Below, piece by piece: positions 18,196-20,553 of a stretch of 20,553 bases of DNA. The notes beneath the pieces are model-generated. The model saw only the letters and a list, made by a program, of their open reading frames with translations. It ran no database searches and was not told where the DNA came from. The stretch lies in assembly GCA_003553165.1 (NCBI GenBank), contig PUOZ01000102.1, forward strand, positions 1 to 20,553. Direction: 5' to 3'. The position numbers were made by a program, and so were the translations under genes. The first letter of the stretch is position 1. Every line of letters begins with the position of its first letter. This DNA is from Thioalkalivibrio sp. (GTDB taxonomy: Bacteria > Pseudomonadota > Gammaproteobacteria > Ectothiorhodospirales > Ectothiorhodospiraceae).

Positions 18196-19535
18196 GCGCC
18201 CAACCCCCGTACCGCGGCGGCGAACCGGTTTCCGCGTTCCGCGTAACTGGCGAACATGTCGAGGCTGGCGCAGGCCGGCGACAGCAGGACCGTATCCCCC
18301 GGCTGCGCCCATTTTGCGGCACGCACGACGGCCTCTTCGATACTGTCCACGCGCTGCACGGGGACTGCGGCGTTGAGCGCCTGCGCAATCACCGGGGCAT
18401 CGACGCCCAGCAGCACCACACCGCGCGCCTTGCCGACCAGCGCATCCGCGAGCGGGACAAAATCCTGGCCCTTGCCCTGGCCACCCGCGATCAGGATCAA
18501 CGGTCCGGCAACACCCCGGATCGCGGCCAGGGTGGCGCCGACGTTGGTGCCCTTGGAATCGTCGACGTATTCGACCCCGTTATGCCGGCCCACGGGCTGC
18601 GACCTGTGCGGCAGGCCGGCAAAGTGGCGCAGAACCTCGATGGCCGGTTCGGATTCCCTCACCCAGGGCCACGCCAGGGCGAGGCCGGCCAGTGCGTTCA
18701 GCCAGTTGTGTCGACCCTGCAGCTTCAGTTCCCCCGCAGCCAGCAGCGGTGTGCGGCCCCGCGCCAGCCAGGGCGTTCCCTCGATCTCCAGGAGACCGAA
18801 GTCCTCCGGACCCGGCGGCGTGTCCAGGCCAAACGTCACCGTGTTGTCTCCCGCCATCAACGCCTGAAGAAGGGGTTCGGCACGGCCGAGCACGGCGCGC
18901 CCGGCGCCCGCAAGTATCCGCGCCTTGGCCGCGACATAGGCCCCCAGATCGGGATAGCGATCCATGTGGTCCGGAGAGATGTTGAGGATGCCGGCACTCG
19001 CCGCCAGCAGGCTGTGCGTGGTTTCCAGCTGGAAGCTGGAGAGTTCCAGCACAAACAGGTCCGCGTCGCTGTCGAGCAGGTCCAGCGCAGGCGTTCCGAA
19101 GTTCCCGCCCACCGCGACCCCGTAACCCTGCGCCCGCAGCAGTTCGCCAACCAGTGCGGTCACCGTGCTCTTGCCGTTGGAGCCGGTGATGCCGATCACC
19201 GGCTCCTGCGCGACGCACGCGAAGAGTTCGATGTCGCCGATGACCTCAACGCCTGCGGCCACGGCCCGCGCCAATGGGGGCAGGGAGACGGGAACCCCCG
19301 GCGAGACGATAATGCGCCGCCATTGCGATGGATCGAGCCCCGACAGGGGGCCGACCCAGGCTCGCCCCGCTCCCGGGATCCTTGCCAGCCGGTCGAGTCC
19401 GGCGGGTGCGTCGCGGGTATCGGTGACTGCGAAGGGGACGCCTCGTGATGCCAGGTGGCGCGCGACGGACAGGCCCGTCTCGCCGAGCCCGACGATCAAA
19501 TCCTCCCGTTGCGGTCTGGCGGTTGCGCTGATCAT
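18192..19535 (-). CDS. murD: UDP-N-acetylmuramoylalanine--D-glutamate ligase MurD
   Basis: A 447-residue cytoplasmic Mur ligase adding D-glutamate to UDP-MurNAc-L-Ala. Motifs: [16 protein letters not shown] (13-28), the ATP loop [14 protein letters not shown] (115-128), [33 protein letters not shown] with the lysine expected to be carbamylated, [29 protein letters not shown], and [19 protein letters not shown]. Start: ATG 19535 overlaps the mraY stop as ATGA. The ribosome binding site is poor, consistent with coupling to mraY. The frame is open further upstream inside mraY but has no MurD similarity there. Confidence 0.97.
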   Translation of the reverse strand: MISATARPQREDLIVGLGETGLSVARHLASRGVPFAVTDTRDAPAGLDRLARIPGAGRAWVGPLSGLDPSQWRRIIVSPGVPVSLPPLARAVAAGVEVIGDIELFACVAQEPVIGITGSNGKSTVTALVGELLRAQGYGVAVGGNFGTPALDLLDSDADLFVLELSSFQLETTHSLLAASAGILNISPDHMDRYPDLGAYVAAKARILAGAGRAVLGRAEPLLQALMAGDNTVTFGLDTPPGPEDFGLLEIEGTPWLARGRTPLLAAGELKLQGRHNWLNALAGLALAWPWVRESEPAIEVLRHFAGLPHRSQPVGRHNGVEYVDDSKGTNVGATLAAIRGVAGPLILIAGGQGKGQDFVPLADALVGKARGVVLLGVDAPVIAQALNAAVPVQRVDSIEEAVVRAAKWAQPGDTVLLSPACASLDMFASYAERGNRFAAAVRGLGA

Positions 19536-20553
19536 CGGATCTTCAACGTGGCCAGGCCGATCAGGACGAATACGACGGTCAGGATCCAGAAGCGCACGAT
19601 CACGCGTGGCTCGGGCCAGCCCTTGAGTTCGAAGTGATGGTGAATGGGAGCCATGCGGAACATGCGCCGCCCGGTGAGCTTGTACGATGCCACCTGAAGC
19701 ATCACCGAGACGGTTTCGATCACGAAGACGCCACCCATGATCAGCAGCACCAGCTCCTGGCGCGACAGGATGGCCAGCATGCCCAGGGCAGCGCCCAATG
19801 CGAGTGCGCCGACATCGCCCATGAAGACCTGCGCCGGATAGGCATTGAACCAGAGGAAACCCAGTCCCGCACCGACCAGCGCCGCCGCGAACACGACCAC
19901 CTCGCCCACCCCTGGTACGGCAGGGATGCCGAGGTATTCCGCAAAGACCGCGTGACCCGCCGCGTAGGCGAATACGCCCAGGGCGCCGGCGACCAGTACT
20001 GCAGGCATGATCGCCAGCCCGTCCAGACCGTCGGTCAGGTTCACCGCGTTCGAGGAACCGACGACCACCAGCCAGACCAGCGGGATGAAAAGCCACCAGG
20101 CCAGGTGGATTTCCACGTCCTTGAAGACCGGCACGTAGAAGGTGGTCTCCACCGGCGACTGCGCGGTACCGAGAATCACGACTGCGGCGATGATCGCGAA
20201 CACGGTCTGCCACGCCAGCTTGGAGCGGGCGCTCAGACCCCGGCTGTTGCCATAACGGAGCTTCAGATAGTCGTCCCAGCCGCCGAGGGCACCGAAGGCG
20301 AGTGTGGTCAGCAGGACGATCCAGACGAAGCGGTTGCTCAGATCGCTCCATAGCAGCGTCGCCACCGCCACCGCCACCAGAATCAGGGCGCCGCCCATCG
20401 TCGGCGTGCCGGCCTTGGACAGATGGGACGCCGGTCCGTCGCTGCGGATCTGCTGGCCGATCTTCTGGATGGTCAGGCGGCGGATCATGGCCGGCCCGAT
20501 CAGTAGCGCGATGACCAGCGCGGTGACGACCCCGAGGATCGAGCGCAGCGTCA
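19532..20553 (-). CDS. mraY: Phospho-N-acetylmuramoyl-pentapeptide transferase MraY, truncated at window edge
   Basis: A polytopic membrane enzyme transferring phospho-MurNAc-pentapeptide to undecaprenyl phosphate to form lipid I. About 339 residues are in the window. The frame continues to the edge ([21 protein letters not shown] just before the internal ATG at 20488), so that ATG is not the start; roughly 20-25 N-terminal residues should lie to the right. Motifs: [10 protein letters not shown], the aspartate pair in [50 protein letters not shown] with a catalytic aspartate, and the histidine triad [17 protein letters not shown]. It is the first gene of the visible dcw segment, and its stop overlaps murD. 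Confidence 0.97.
   Translation of the reverse strand, partial: TLRSILGVVTALVIALLIGPAMIRRLTIQKIGQQIRSDGPASHLSKAGTPTMGGALILVAVAVATLLWSDLSNRFVWIVLLTTLAFGALGGWDDYLKLRYGNSRGLSARSKLAWQTVFAIIAAVVILGTAQSPVETTFYVPVFKDVEIHLAWWLFIPLVWLVVVGSSNAVNLTDGLDGLAIMPAVLVAGALGVFAYAAGHAVFAEYLGIPAVPGVGEVVVFAAALVGAGLGFLWFNAYPAQVFMGDVGALALGAALGMLAILSRQELVLLIMGGVFVIETVSVMLQVASYKLTGRRMFRMAPIHHHFELKGWPEPRVIVRFWILTVVFVLIGLATLKIR

Noticed and set aside
16504..18246. 580-codon + strand open frame antisense to murG/ftsW
   Set aside because: It is a shadow of conserved membrane-protein and glycosyltransferase genes; its composition is low-complexity and very hydrophilic, with no domain.
18196..20351. Long N-terminal extensions of murD, ftsW, murG and murC frames
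   Set aside because: The upstream parts lie inside the preceding gene in another frame and lack family similarity. Overlapping ATGA/TGATG starts give normal-length proteins.

Overview
The window is a GC-rich stretch of bacterial chromosome from a gammaproteobacterium. I infer a relative of the Chromatiales/Ectothiorhodospiraceae, from gene order, the type IV pilus genes next to coaE and zapD, and the forms of ZapD and SecA; the exact taxon cannot be settled from sequence reading alone. It is almost entirely core housekeeping DNA. I see no rRNA, tRNA, CRISPR array, insertion sequence, prophage or other accessory island.

Layout. The left end (1-2743, + strand) carries the end of pilC, then pilD, coaE and zapD: type IV pilus assembly, the last step of coenzyme A synthesis, and a Z-ring bundling protein. 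From 2772 to 7722 the - strand carries, in transcription order, secA, argJ and a Nudix hydrolase fused to a ThiE/TenI-like domain. A 135-bp divergent spacer (7723-7857) separates secA from dciA (+), the likely replicative helicase loader. dciA converges on lpxC (-).

From 8335 to the right edge everything is on the - strand. It forms the distal half of a dcw (division and cell wall) cluster, transcribed right to left: mraY (cut by the window edge), murD, ftsW, murG, murC, murB, ddlB, ftsQ, ftsA, ftsZ, lpxC. Together these make lipid I and lipid II and their cytoplasmic precursors (MurB, MurC, MurD, DdlB, MraY, MurG), polymerise septal glycan (FtsW), and build the divisome (FtsQ, FtsA, FtsZ). 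LpxC commits precursors to lipid A. From mraY to ftsQ, and to ftsA if its first ATG is used, each gene touches or overlaps the next, so translational coupling is likely throughout.

No obviously new system was found. The most interesting signals are non-coding: (i) nested inverted repeats in the secA/dciA spacer, where E. coli carries the secM leader region; (ii) a perfect 12-bp hairpin between a promoter-like extended -10 and a TTG start in the lpxC leader. Secondary points are a ThiE-like domain that has lost several thiamin-phosphate synthase residues, the absence of yacG beside zapD, and a SecA insertion after the first nucleotide-binding motifs.
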